A stretch of DNA of 64,000 nucleotides from Hypomesus transpacificus (taxonomy: Eukaryota; Chordata; Actinopteri; Osmeriformes; Osmeridae): NCBI RefSeq assembly GCF_021917145.1, contig NC_061080.1, positions 4,818,693 through 4,882,692 on the forward strand, given 5' to 3'. A program made the position numbers and the translations under genes. Positions within the stretch are counted from its first letter, which is position 1; each line of letters starts with the position of its first letter. Under the pieces are notes generated by a model. That model had not been told where the DNA came from. It made no database searches and was given only the letters and a program-made list of their open reading frames with translations. Positions 46,310 through 57,095 of the stretch are shown piece after piece.

Positions 46310-48049
46310 CAGTTTTTCACAATTGTTAACACACAATAAGCAAAACTTTGGCACAATTTTCACAACCTTAACAGCATGTACCAATTGCTCGACCCAATTT
46401 ATCACTACTTTACACTCCCTTATCTGCATTAGACTCTGACTTTCCTTGTTTACACACTGATGTCAATTACACATCACCTTGTTGTCAAAACACTACACAC
46501 AATGTTCAGTTGTTGCACACACTTCTCAAGTAAAGTCTCATAGCATCGACCTACAACACACAACTATTCAAATCTCTAAACACTCAGGTCTGGTGAGCAA
46601 TTTGCGATCAGGACTGCAGCATAAAAAGGGCCTTAAGCCTCTGTTTTGTTTGGTGAACAATGGAGAACTTAGAACACATAAACAACCAGAGAAGGAGAGG
46701 GGTAAGAGTGAGAGGAGGAACGGAAGAGGACAAGGAAGAGGACAAGGAAGAGGACGAGGAAGAGGACGAGGAAGAGGAGGAGGAGGAAGAGGAGGAGGAG
46801 GAGGAGGAGGAGGAAGAGGAGAAGAAGATGGAGGTGGAGGAGAAGAAGATGGAGGTGGAGGAGAAAGAAGGAGAACGGTGATCTCTAATGAGATTCGGGC
46901 CACCGTGGTTGACCATGTGCTCAACCATGGTTTGAGCATGAGGAAGGCTGGCCAGAGGGTCCAACCAAATCTCAGCCGCTTCACAGTTGCTGCCATCATT
47001 AGAAACTTTAGAATGGAGAACAGGTATGAATTATATTTGCCTTGTGTACTGAAATATTGCATATCAATAGAATACAGTGTGCTCACTGTAAGGACTGAAA
47101 GAGAACCACGACGTGGAGGAAGAACATGCACTTTCACAGCCAAACAGGAGACTGACATTGTAAAAATGGTTCCTGGCTGACCATGCCACATTCAGAAACA
47201 TCCAGACCGTCAGCCTCTCTACACTGCACCGTGTTCTCCGCAGGAATGCCATGCGGATGAAACAAGTGTACAGGGTCCTATTTGACCAGAACACAGACCA
47301 CATCAAGGAGTTACGGCAAGAGTTTGTAAGTCCCATACATTCAGCACTGACACATGCATGTATTGCACCTGTAATGTGTCTCACTGTACCCCACTGTGTT
47401 GGCCCATCTGTGTCCATACTATACAGTAACTTGCATTATCATGCTGTCTGTTCCAGCAGATCCAGGAGCATGACACAGCTAATGAGCTATATGAATACAT
47501 ATTCATTGATGAGGTTGGATTCAACCTGGTGAAGAGGAGGCGCCGGGGCAGAAATGTCATTGGCCAGCACACCATTATTTAGGTCCCTGTCGAGCGTGGT
47601 GGGAACATCACTTTGTGTGCTGCAATTGGTTGAGCAGGGCCGTTGACAGTGCTGTACTGTTCAAAAAACCTTTTTTTTATTGCATACGGTGCTGTTTTCT
47701 GTTTGACTATGAACAAATCTGGCCTACACTGAGACATTTTACAAAAGTTGAAATGGCTCATTCTCCAGAGTCATTGTCATTCTTATGGGGTGTTCCATTT
47801 CGAGAATTGTGTTTTCAATTTTGCACTACTGTGTGCTGTGAATGCTTGGTAGTGTGCAGCAAATGCTTATTGTATGTACTGTTATGAATGGTATGTGTGT
47901 GTCATTTGAAAATATGGCTGTGTGTACCAAATGAGAACACAAGTTCCATTTTGTAAACAGGTGAGAAATTTGATGGCAAATAGTCATCTTGCAAAGGGAG
48001 TGTCAGGTTTAGCATTTTGTGTGTGAGGTTTTCAGTTTTGTGTGTTCAG
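46310..48049 (+). mobile_element. IS630/Tc1-like deletion derivative, copy B
   Basis: Starts with the terminus CAGTTTTTCACAATTGTTAACACAC and carries a transposase pseudogene (separate entry). The region 47,620-48,045 is the inverted counterpart of copy A's 3' part. The last 40 bp or so of the 3' terminus are missing where the next element begins. Confidence 0.75.
46660..47640 (+). pseudogene. Spliced IS630/Tc1-like transposase pseudogene
   Basis: Three apparent exons: about 46,660-47,023, 47,093-47,325 and 47,457-47,640, with GT-AG introns of 69 and 131 bp. Exon 1 has a purine-rich tract that encodes RG repeats in the frame leading to the helix-turn-helix (VISNEIRATVVDHVLNHG, MRKAGQRVQPNLSRFTVAAI) and acidic poly-Glu in another frame. 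Exon 2 has SLSTLHRVLRRNAM. Exon 3 has IFIDEVGFNLVKRRRRGRN with the first catalytic Asp. Broken by a frame loss near 47,177, an in-frame TAG at 47,579-47,581 and an internal deletion that removes the rest of the DDE domain. Confidence 0.75.
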
Positions 48050-49272
48050 GGGCCTGTTCCATAAAGCGAGTTCACCGAATAAGCCAGACTTATGTAAGTT
48101 AGTCGGACTAATTTCTAGTTCATTCGGTTCCATAAAGCTAGCTCAACGTAGTTCGAACTCGGTTACTATGGCAACTTAGGCTGCGTCAGGGTCAGACTAC
48201 TGTCAGGCTAAGCGTGACTTGGTGCTTAACCAGACGTTCCTGTAACACTCACCCAACGGGAAGACGATGATTTACCACGTATATTCTCATTTTCTTATTC
48301 TCGTTGATGTTGATGTTCAATATGTTCAACATTGATAGAAAATCAACGTAAATAGCCTACAAAGGCTACAACATTTAGCCTAATGCATTAAACAATGATG
48401 AACAATGCTTTGATAGGCTATACCCAGCTAACACATTTACGTTGCCCTGACGTTGTCGCAACGTCACGCGATGACCAAACATACGTTGCCGCAACGTCTT
48501 TGGCGACGTTGCGGGACCGTGCATCTGTAGGGCGCCAGTATGTTGCCGCAACGTCATCTTGTGACGTTGCCAGTCCGTAACCGCGACGCACCATAGCCGT
48601 TAAATGTATGGATGTTAGTTTGTGATTTCAAATGTTTAGGCATCAGGCATAGGCCTATATCTCAATCTAAATTATCAGAGTATAATTATCATAGCGATAT
48701 AATTGTTAACAGTAGCCTACAATTGCAAAACAAACCTAAATCCTGCCCTCCATTTCCCTGACACAAAACCGATGTTAAAAAGTTAGGCTACTGGATAATG
48801 TTTTAATTAATAGTAGGCTATTTATTTTAAACGATGTCAAAAAAGTCAATTTAGATTAGTTTAGAGGGGTTTTTTTTATCAACGAAGGTCTAAAAAGGTC
48901 CTCAACCTAGCCTATCGTTCACAACGTCAATCATTGCGTGTCATTTTACTTTTATTGAAGCGGTGGTTGAGGGAGCTGTCATTGTACACGATTTAAAGGG
49001 GACGTTCTTTCTGGAAGAAGTCATGTGGCCGTGTGCATTGCTTTTGCCGTGGTGGATTGTATGATCCATGTTTTACCTCTCGGGCTGTTAAAAAATAGGG
49101 TGCACGCACAATTAGCTTGACTACGTAAATCTGACTTGAATAAGTAGGACTGCGTGAGCTGAAATTGGCCTTTAGGGAACCGCTTAAGCCCCGCTTGACT
49201 AATTAAACGTATTCAAGTCTGGTTTAGGACTTTAAGTCTAGCTTTTTTGAGCGGCCTTTATGGAATAGGCCC
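48050..49272. mobile_element. 1.2-kb TIR element with 3-bp target duplication (PIF/Harbinger-like?)
   Basis: Left end GGGCCTGTTCCATAAAGCG and right end (reversed) GGGCCTATTCCATAAAGGC, flanked by CAG at 48,047-48,049 and 49,273-49,275. A 3-bp duplication would suit PIF/Harbinger, although CAG is not its classic TWA target. No transposase is present. A cluster of ACGTTG palindromes lies inside. Confidence 0.65.
48439..48572. repeat. Cluster of ACGTTG/CAACGT palindromes
   Basis: Six or more ACGTTGC or GCAACGT words in about 130 bp, several fused into perfect palindromes (ACGTTGCCGCAACGT with central C; GACGTTGTCGCAACGTC). CpG-dense compared with its surroundings. Confidence 0.8.
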
Positions 49273-49275
49273 CAG

Positions 49276-49636
49276 ATCAGGCGATAGTCGAAAAGAGGAG
49301 TTATGTCGCAAAAAGCAAAGCGTAAAGCAGCAGAGAAGTGTTGTTTCAGCAGCGTAAATTGTTTTTTTGAGTTTTTTGGGAGTTGTCCCCAAAAAGAGCA
49401 ATGTTGCCGCAATTACCATGGCAAGGGATACAACTTGTCAAACCATTACGACCGTTAACATGCGTAAATTGTAGACCTACCAAATCGACTTAACATATAT
49501 ATATATGCATTTAGGCCTGCTGATAATTAGCGTAATTTGATGAGCTGTCTGAACCTGCTAAATAACCTTTAGATTAATTGATAAACAATCAACTTGAGCA
49601 ATAGATAATTGAAAAGAGATCATTGATCATAGATAA
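49276..49636. other. Unassigned stretch between transposons
   Basis: A 49-codon forward frame from 49,302 (MSQKAKRKAAEKCC...) has Lys/Cys/His-rich character a little like a zinc-finger transposase N-terminus, but this is too weak to call. TA-rich near 49,497. Confidence 0.3.
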
Positions 49637-51265
49637 TTACCCCACAAATGCCATGCGAGGGACACCATCTTTATGCAGGTATTTCACATAAAGGACCTCC
49701 TTCTCAGTTGTTGACCTGTCTGTGCTCCCATCAACAAGGACACTGATATATCTGGAAGACAGTACTTGCTTGCTAACCTCAAGATGTATTTGTTCTGCGA
49801 GGTACTGGGTAAAAACCCTTGCTTGTTTGGGGTTAATGTAGGCATTTTCCAAATCAACTCCATGCCGCTTCTCCAGTTTGACAAGAGATGGATAGTAAGC
49901 AAATGGTTTCTCGTGTTTAGCAATATGGTAAGCAATGTCAAACAACTTGACCATTTTGCAGAACGCTGTCTTCTGCATCAGATTCACAGCTTCCACAATT
50001 GGCTCTCTGTCATTGAGCTGATTACTCCATGCTTCTGTAAAAACAAAAATAGTATGTTATATGTGATAAGAGACTTCATCTATACATTTAAACCTTGAAA
50101 ATCCCCAGTCAACTGCAGTCTCAACTTTACCCAAATAGAGGATGTTATTCTGAAAATTGTTATTTAACAAACCCCACTATTAATAAAAGTTGAAGTTGTT
50201 ATCATTCACATTAATTCATTAAAATCAATAAATGCTAAATAAATTCTACAAATAAATCACATTTTACAACTGTCTCCATGTTTTCGGTCAGCCCTGTCAC
50301 ATTACATAAAAACGACATACAAAGAGTGCAATATGCCTTTAAGGTTATGACTCAGCGGATGTGACATCATTTGACTGAGTTGAAGCTGTCACTGATAAAG
50401 ATTAGTTTTTCTCAATTACTTATAATTTAAAGCTTGTTTTTGCATGTTTTTTTTTGAAGAGGACCAGCTACAGGGTCAGTTGCTGTCACACTTAAATATC
50501 CTAGAAAAGAATAAAGGTTTTGGAAAACCAAAAATGTTACTGAAATGCCTTGCTTACAAGCTATCAGTTTTGACGCAAGGAAGCTAGCATGCTGAGGCCG
50601 TGTTCACACTTCACTTCTTTTTTCAAGTGCCAGCGCCTTTTTTACATGCAACCCTATGGGGAAAGGACGCCTTTTTGAGTACAATTTTCTCAACTTTTTA
50701 GAAAATCGCTGGGTGACGTCAAGCGCCTTTCTGACAACTGACCAATCAGGACGAGGTAGTAAGGTAGTAACCTTCTACCGTAGTTACCGGTACCCCCAAA
50801 ATAGATCAACATGAAAGTTGTAGACTGAGGTGAAAGCGCTCTAAAGGCTCTGAAGGCAGCGCTTAAAAAAAATTAAGTGTGAAACACGGCCTAATGGCAG
50901 TTAAATTCATATATCTATGGTTAAACTGGCCGACTGTCAGGCCCTGTCACCTCAGGCCCTGTCACGGCTGGTCACAGTCCTGTGTGACAGGGCCTGACAG
51001 CCCTAGGCTATGACAGGGCCCGACAAATCAATGATGAAATGAATGAAGTTATCACTCACCGAAGGCGATTGCGTGTTGTTTGGTCGCCTGGTGACAAAAG
51101 GCCACGTATTTCTTGATATTTTCACTCCCCTTGATGAAATCAGCGGAAGAATTTGCTTGTGCTGGACTGACGACTTTGGCAGCAACTCGTTGAGCACAAG
51201 TTCGACAGGCTTTACAAAAAATGTGTCTTTTTCTCGTCATTTACCTCCACCCCAAGCCAATCTAG
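49637..51265 (-). pseudogene. hAT-derived ZNF862-like protein fragment, spliced
   Basis: Two apparent exons on the minus strand: about 51,060-51,265 (zinc-finger-like CKACRTCAQRV ... SADFIKGSENIKKYVAF, ending at a GTGAGT donor) and about 49,642-50,038 (acceptor TTTTTACAG; EAVNLMQKTAFCKMVKLFDIAYHIAKHEKPF ... ISVLVDGSTDRSTTEKEVLYVKYL), then another GTAATT donor. The DGSTD motif and surroundings match the N-terminal part of hAT-derived ZNF862/KIAA0543-like proteins common in fish. A frameshift at a T run near 51,222 and absence of the C-terminal half indicate a dead copy. Confidence 0.6.
50934..51000. repeat. Perfect 17-bp inverted repeat (hairpin)
   Basis: CTGTCAGGCCCTGTCAC at 50,934-50,950 is repeated inverted at 50,984-51,000 with a 33-bp spacer. 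The same CAGGCCCTGTCAC word also recurs at 50,953-50,965, and an inverted partial copy lies near 51,010. It lies in the intron of the ZNF862-like fragment. Confidence 0.85.
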
Positions 51266-51470
51266 TTTCCATTTTTCTATGGTCGCTGGGTGAGTTAATT
51301 TAGTCCTTAGAACCAGAGATGGTAACGGAGACTGTTTGATTAACCTCAGGTGTCCTCACACTCGCAGGTCTGATCAAGAAGCGCTCCATTTTTTCTTTCT
51401 TTTTTTAGAACGTTCGATAATATACGCGCATGCAACATAGGTCAAGGCGCGAATCCAAAACATTCTATGG

Positions 51471-51590
51471 CAGGGGTGTCAAACTCATTTTAGGTAAGGG
51501 GCCACATATGGTGCACTTTGATCTCAAGTGGGCCAGAGCAGTAATCATAGCATAATAACGCATACATAACGACAATATTTTACATTTAGT
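51471..51590 (+). mobile_element. hAT-type element terminus (fragment)
   Basis: Begins CAGGGGTGTCAAACTCATTT, a widespread hAT-type terminus, followed by GGGCCACATATGG and AAGTGGGCCAGAGC. The opposite end is not found. Confidence 0.55.
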
Positions 51591-51632
51591 CATTTTTAGC
51601 AGAAGCTCTTATCCAGAGCGTCTTAATGGTTT
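51591..51632 (-). repeat. SINE/L2 tail remnant
   Basis: TACATTTAGTCATTTTTAGC followed by AGAAGCTCTTATCCAGAGCG is the reverse complement of the SINE tail seen at 16,150-16,205. Confidence 0.6.
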
Positions 51633-51740
51633 TTGATGATAAACCCTATTTTAAGGTCTTTCTACAACTTTCCCCGTGAGCACGCTTCTATTTTGAGTAA
51701 ACAACTCTAGAAGTGTTCTAATTTCTCAATCAGAAATTTA

Positions 51741-53918
51741 TTTACATTTACATTACATTTACATTTATTCATTTAGCAGACGCTTTTATCCAAAGCGACT
51801 TCCAAGAGAGAGCTTCACAAAGTGCATAGGTCACTGATAATAACAACAAGATAGCCCCACAGCATTGCGGGTAGTCAAAAACAAGAAGTACATATTGTGA
51901 ACAACCAAAAAATAGTGCTAAAGGGAAGAAACCATAAGAGCATGTAGTTAAACAAGTTAAAATTACACAACATTAATCTCTAAGTGCAGGTGTACCTGTA
52001 GGAAAGCAATAAAAATAGGATTAACTAAAAAAAAAAGAATACAACGGTTTAAATCAGCTACCACTAACCAACAAGAGCAACAGTCTAAGCAAGAGTCATT
52101 GTGAACCTTGAGGAAACTAGCGTTGGGTTCAGCAAACCATTCCTAAGTACCATTGTACTCCCGGAACAAGTGCGTCTTGAGCCTTCTCTTGAAGGTGGAG
52201 AGACAGTCCGTGTCTCTGATGGAGGTGGGGAGTTGATTCCACCACTGGGGTGCCAGGCAGGAGAAGAGCTTGTGCTGGGACCGGGCGGTCTTGAGAGGTG
52301 GGACCACCAGGCGGTTGTCTGAAGAAGACCGTAGGTGGCAGGTGGGGGTGTAAGGCTGCAGGAGAGACTTGATGTAGTCGGGCGCAGTCCCGTTCACTGC
52401 TCGGAAGGTCAGTACCAGGGTCTTGAATCTGATGCGGGCCGTTATGGGTAGCCAGTGGAGGGAGATGAGGAGCGGGGTAACGTGGGAGCATCTGGGTAGA
52501 TTGTAGACCAGACGGGCCGCTGCGTTCTGAATTCTCTGAAGAGGTCGGGTTGCGCATGATGGGAGACCGGCGAGCAGCGAGTTGCAGTAGTCCAACTTGG
52601 AGAGGACAAGTGCTTGGACAAGCAGCTGGGTGGAGTGCTCAGACAGGTATCTCCTGATCTTCCGGATGTTGTAGAGGGTGAATCTACACGACCGGGAGAC
52701 CGCAGCAATGTGGGCCGTGAGGGAGAGCTCGTCATCCATGGTAACCCCAAGGTTCCTGGCAGAGGATGAGGGGGTCACCGTCGCAGATCCCAGGGTGATT
52801 GAGAAGTCATGGGAGATGGAGGGTTTGGCCGGGATGATGAGAAGTTCCGTTTTGGCAAGGTTCAGCTGGAGGTGGTGCTCAGTCATCCAGGCGGAGATGT
52901 CTGCGAGGCAGGCCTCAATCCTAGCTGAGATCCCCGGATCGGTCGGAGGGAACGACAGGTACAGCTGCGTGTCGTCAGCGTAGCAGTGGTAGGAGAAGCC
53001 ATGGGAGGTGATGATTGGTCCAAGTGAGGTGGTGTACAGAGAGAAGAGGAGGGGACCAAGGACGGAGCCCTGTGGGACACCAGTGGAGAGCTGGCGTGGG
53101 CCTGACAGTTTGCCTCCCCAGGAGACCTGGTAGGATCTTCCCGACAGGTAGGATGAGATCCACTGGAGTGCAGTGCCAGTGATGCCCATCTCAGAAAGTC
53201 TGGAGAGCAGGATCTGGTGGTTAACCGTATCAAACGCCGCAGAAAGGTCCAGCAGAATGATGACGGATGACCTGGAAGCCGCTCTGGCAGACTGGAGGGC
53301 AGTGGTGACTGAAAGGAGGGCAGTCTCTGTGGAGTGGCCGGTCTTGAAGCCCGATTGGTTGGGGTCGAGCAGGTTGTTCTGAGAAAGGAAGTTAGACAGT
53401 TGGTTAGATACAGCACGTTCAATTGTTTTAGAAAAGAAGGGCAACAATGGTACCGGTCTGTAGTTCTGGAGGACGGCAGGGTTAAGGGAGGGTTTTTTGA
53501 GTAAAGGGGTAACTCTGGCCTGTTTGAAGGCAGAGGGGAAGGTGCCAGAGGTAAGAGAGAAGTTTAGAACATGGAGCAGAAAAGTTATGATAGATGGTTT
53601 GAAAGAGAGGGGAGGGGACAGGATCAAGGGGACGGGAGGTGGGGCGATGAGAGAGAATGAGGTCAGAGAGCTCTGCCTCGGACAGGGGAGAGAAGGAGTT
53701 TAGACATTTAGTTGGGTCAGTAATGGAGGGTGAGGGGGTAGGAAGGGTGGGTTTAGGGAACCGACTGCTAATGTCGGCGACTTTTTTCTCAAAGAAGGAG
53801 GAGAAATCGTCTGCTGTCAGGGTGGAGGGAGGGGGTGGGGGAGGTGGGTTAAGAAGGGTGGAGAAGGTAGAGAAAAGTTTGTGGGGGTTTGAAGCGGAGT
53901 TAATTTTGTCCCTTGCTT
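51741..53918 (-). mobile_element. L2-clade LINE, 5'-truncated, 2.2 kb
   Basis: Non-LTR retrotransposon on the minus strand. The 3' end (51,741) has the ACATTT-repeat tail, then the L2 3' UTR, then ORF2. The coding part (stop at 52,143) extends 5' to about 53,918 through a linker between endonuclease and RT (LFSTFSTLLN, DFSSFFEKKVADI, LSEAELSDLIL) with a frameshift near 53,610. The endonuclease domain is missing, as usual for truncated insertions. Confidence 0.93.
52143..53627 (-). pseudogene. L2 ORF2 reverse transcriptase (partial)
   Basis: 494 codons open. RT blocks: NYRPVPLLPFFSKTIERAVS (55-74), DPNQSGFKTGHSTETAL (88-104), LLDLSAAFDTVNH (125-137, first catalytic Asp), GVPQGSVLGPLLFSLY (183-198) and YADD (216-219). 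The C-terminal part has LDYCNSLL, RIQNAAARL and LHWLPI, typical of L2/CR1-group ORF2. In the intact family it nicks DNA and primes reverse transcription of its own RNA; here the endonuclease is lost, so the copy is inactive. Confidence 0.93.
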
Positions 53919-54181
53919 TGTGACGCGATTGACGTCAAATGCGTCACAAAGCTAGCAGCGAGTGCTGCTGCCTGTGGCAATGAGCGCTTCTGCCTCCGGA
54001 GCAAAATCGCATTTAAGTTGGTTTTGAAGCAAATACTGGATCGATAAAAAAAAAATCAAAACGTTTGTTTTGGGGGCAATTTTTGCCCCTCTCCTAGTGA
54101 TATCAGGGGCAAAATGATATTTCTTAGGGGCATTTTTGCCCTTTGCCCTCGTGTATTTCCGACGCTGTATACACATATATA
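53919..54181. mobile_element. Decayed DNA-transposon end
   Basis: Repeated GGGGCAATTTTTGCCC / GGGGCATTTTTGCCC words ending at CCGACGCTG (54,160-54,169). Read in reverse, CAGCGTCGGAAATACACG looks like a hAT-type terminus. No partner end is seen. Confidence 0.4.
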
Positions 54182-55588
54182 GGGTGATATCAGGTAAAAC
54201 GGGCCATCAGGTAAAATGGTCCATTTAAGGTTAGGGGACCCAGCCCTGACAAGTAACAGGGGATTTGATTGCTTTATGGTTGCTATGGTGGGCGGGCCAA
54301 TAATTCAAACAAGCCTGCACCAGAAAGCTGCATGGTAAGTAGCCTGGCATACTAAATCTAACTAAACTATTATAAGGATGATAAATATATTTATTTTTTT
54401 AAACATGCGCATAAAAAACTATGCAAAATATCTGTCTTGATGGCATCAATCACAAATAATGTTGTCCAATTTACCTTAACCCACTGAGGTAAAATGGGCA
54501 ACATGGTTTCAGATAAAATGGGCCATCCTCTGTGTCACTCACAAACACACATACACGTGTGTTGGAGTGTGTGTGTGTGTGAGGGTGTGTGTGTGTGAGG
54601 GTGTGTGTCACACCATGACCCCCCCAACAGTAATAATGGTAGTAGATACTTTATGTACAGTGAGTATGGTGAACGAGAAGGAAGCGAGAGGAGAGGAGAG
54701 AGGGAGAAGGAAGAGAGAAAAGAGAGGAGGGGCAAGGACCAGAGAGGAAAGGATACAAAGATAAAACAGGGATGGAAAGGAAGACCAAACAATTACAATC
54801 TGTGGAAAGAGGAGAGGATGAAGGGGGCCTTAGATGAATACATGGAGGGAGAGAAGAAAGGAATTACAGTGAGTGTGCATGGGGTGTGCCGCGATCCACA
54901 CTGCAAAGACGCATCAGTGGAAAGGTGACTGGCAGTGAACGTGTCAGGGCGGAAGCCCTACCTTCCACAGGAGGTGGAAAGGGAGCTTGCCTCTGCGCCA
55001 AGACATTGACACAATCAAAACATTCTAAAGCGCAACCCAGAGCTTGGGATGCGCAAGCCAGAGGTCCTGTCTGCAGCACGGGCTGCTGGACTTAACAAAG
55101 AGGTGGTTAACCAGTGTTTTAACCAGTATGAGAGCCTTTTGGTCGAGCTGGGTATTGAGGGCACATCGTCACATATATATGGAACTCTGACGAGTCTGGG
55201 CTTCAGGATAATTTTTTTATTTTTTATTATGGCACATATGAATATGTTTGTTCAATGCAGTTTAAATGCTATGTGGCTGTGTAAGCAACTGTGTTTAAAA
55301 ATGTAAATTGATGATAAATTACTATTTCCCTTTGCAGTTTCACATGGCCCATTTGACCTGAACAGCTGGTCCATTTTACCTGAAACTGCTTGTGCCAAAA
55401 AAGTTGCCACAGCTGATGTTTCAAGAACTGTAGGGCCTAAATAATTATATTTTGTTACATCATTTAAAAAAAAAGGATCAAAAACAGTCATTAGTAATCA
55501 TAAAAACACATGGAAAAGGCATACATGGTATTGTATTATTGTCCCAAACGATTTACCAAAAAGTGGCCCATTTTACCTGATATCACCC
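54182..55588. mobile_element. pogo/Tigger-like element, 1.4 kb, with TA target duplication
   Basis: Perfect GGGTGATATCAGGTAAAA inverted termini, flanked by TA at 54,180-54,181 and 55,589-55,590. The core word GGTAAAATGGGCCA recurs near both ends in the expected orientations (about 54,193, 54,208, 54,487, 54,511; reversed about 55,347, 55,367, 55,567), as expected for transposase-binding sites. Confidence 0.8.
54815..55190 (+). pseudogene. pogo-like transposase N-terminus, frameshifted
   Basis: Across three frames one can read a psq-type helix-turn-helix (PRSTLQRRISGKVTG), then GRKPYLPQEVERELAS, then RNPELGMRKPEVLSAARAAG with LNKEVVNQCFNQYESLL. This order matches the psq plus CENP-B-like DNA-binding part of pogo/Tigger transposases. 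The catalytic DDE domain is absent, so the copy is a deletion derivative. Confidence 0.7.
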
Positions 55589-55877
55589 TAGTACATGCGC
55601 TTTCAGTAGGCCTACATATATCCTCATAAGTGTCTATGAATTCGTATCAATTAGATACTCTTTGGCCTTGTTTTTATACTTATTCTGAAAGAGTTGATAT
55701 CATTATTTTCGCTAGCAAGATCTCATTCGATGATTAATTTCCATTAAGCCTACTGCCAGCAGGCACATGTGAAAAAAAATTTGATCTGATTGATCGGGGT
55801 AATATAAGGTACTAAAGATGAGCCTATACATTTTACCAAAATACGCATTTAGTTTATCGGCAATTTTTTTGCCAAAC
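55589..55877. other. Unassigned spacer between transposons
   Basis: AT-rich; no gene, terminal repeat or recognisable element seen. Confidence 0.5.
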
Positions 55878-56084
55878 CAGGGCTCCAGACTGCGACCAAA
55901 TGGTCGCATTTTGCGACCAGTTTTTGAGACAGTGCGAGCATTTTTGACAAACACTCGCGCTTGTGCGACCTACACATTTTGAATTAATTGGGTGTGCACA
56001 ATGTCAGGACACGTTAGCAACGACGCATATACGACGTTCTAGTAAGACAGCGATATCAGTGTTCCTTCTGCATTAATACCGTAG

Positions 56085-56180
56085 CTATAAGTCTAGGAAA
56101 GTTGAGGCTATTTTTTGCTAAGTATTTATAAACCTAGCTAAAAGTCTTGGAAAGTTTAGGCTATTTTTCGCTAGGTTCCT
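56085..56180 (+). repeat. Two-copy tandem duplication
   Basis: AAGTCTAGGAAAGTTGAGGC... and AAGTCTTGGAAAGTTTAGGC... are two imperfect copies about 50 bp apart. Confidence 0.7.
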
Positions 56181-56430
56181 ACGAACGTCTTAATCTGCCA
56201 AGTGGGTTGCCCTTCGTTCTTTTGGTGAGCAGTTTCAAGAGCCCTTCTTACCCGGCGTCATGGAGCCTAGCAGCTAAATACTTATTAAGCACTAGTGTTG
56301 CTACTGTATCCCTGCCTGTGTTTGAGCTGTTGCGCTGTTATACTCAGCAAGTATCGTGTTGCGGTGTCAGAGGACTGATCGAAAAGTATGGAGTTAGATT
56401 AGTTTCATAATTCAAACAAACAAAGACAAC

Positions 56431-56590
56431 ACGATTCAAACAAACTTAACACGATTCAAACCAACATAACACGATTCATACAAACATAACACGATTCAAA
56501 CAAACAAACGTAACACGATTCAAACAAACGTAACACGATTCACAAATTGTATTTTGTGATTCACAAATGTAACGCGATTCACAAATAAAT
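56431..56590 (+). repeat. 20-bp minisatellite
   Basis: About seven tandem units based on ACGATTCAAACAAACRTAAC, starting at 56,431, 56,451, 56,471, 56,491, 56,515 and 56,535. The units become irregular to the right. Confidence 0.9.
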
Positions 56591-56696
56591 GACCCTATTA
56601 CATTCGTTTGCAACCTGACAAACACAAGTTACAAATCCCTGCATTCGTTGGTGTGAATCCCTGCATTCGTTGGTAAGGATTTTTGGAACTTTCCTG

Positions 56697-57095
56697 ACGC
56701 GCTTAGATTCACAAATGCATTTTTTCTAAAAGATATCCTCTGCAGCCTATCAGATCGTCTCTTCGAATTTTAGCCAATGACATTAACGTGTCTATGTGGT
56801 CTTCAACAACCTGCCATAATGACGGACATCGTCTCCTTCAGATCACGAGCAATGTCGTCTGGTAGCATGTAGGTGAAATGTTGCTTGTTAATCTTATTAA
56901 ACCGATGATCATACGTGATTGAATATTGTTGAGAATGGCAGGATTCATGTTTAGTCATTTACCGTGTTTCCTAGGCTAACGCAGAGCCCGTCTACCCATA
57001 TTAGACATTCTCCGATGATTGGCTAAAATTGGGGACATCTGATAGGCTGCAGAGGATATCTTTTAGAAAAAATGCATTTGTGAATCTAAGCGCGT
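56697..57095. mobile_element. 399-bp inverted-repeat element (MITE-like)
   Basis: Arms of nearly 60 bp: ACGCGCTTAGATTCACAAAT... at 56,697-56,755 and its reverse complement at 57,037-57,095, with decayed similarity extending about 20 bp further inward (TTTTAGCCAA). Nested inside the hAT-like element. No ORF. Confidence 0.75.

Noticed and set aside
46660..46881. Acidic poly-Glu protein
   Set aside because: Only an alternative frame of the purine tract; the frame leading to the helix-turn-helix is the RG-rich one.
56431..56590. Regular 20-bp repeats that could suggest a CRISPR array
   Set aside because: Units are directly tandem with no spacers and the genome is vertebrate; it is a minisatellite.
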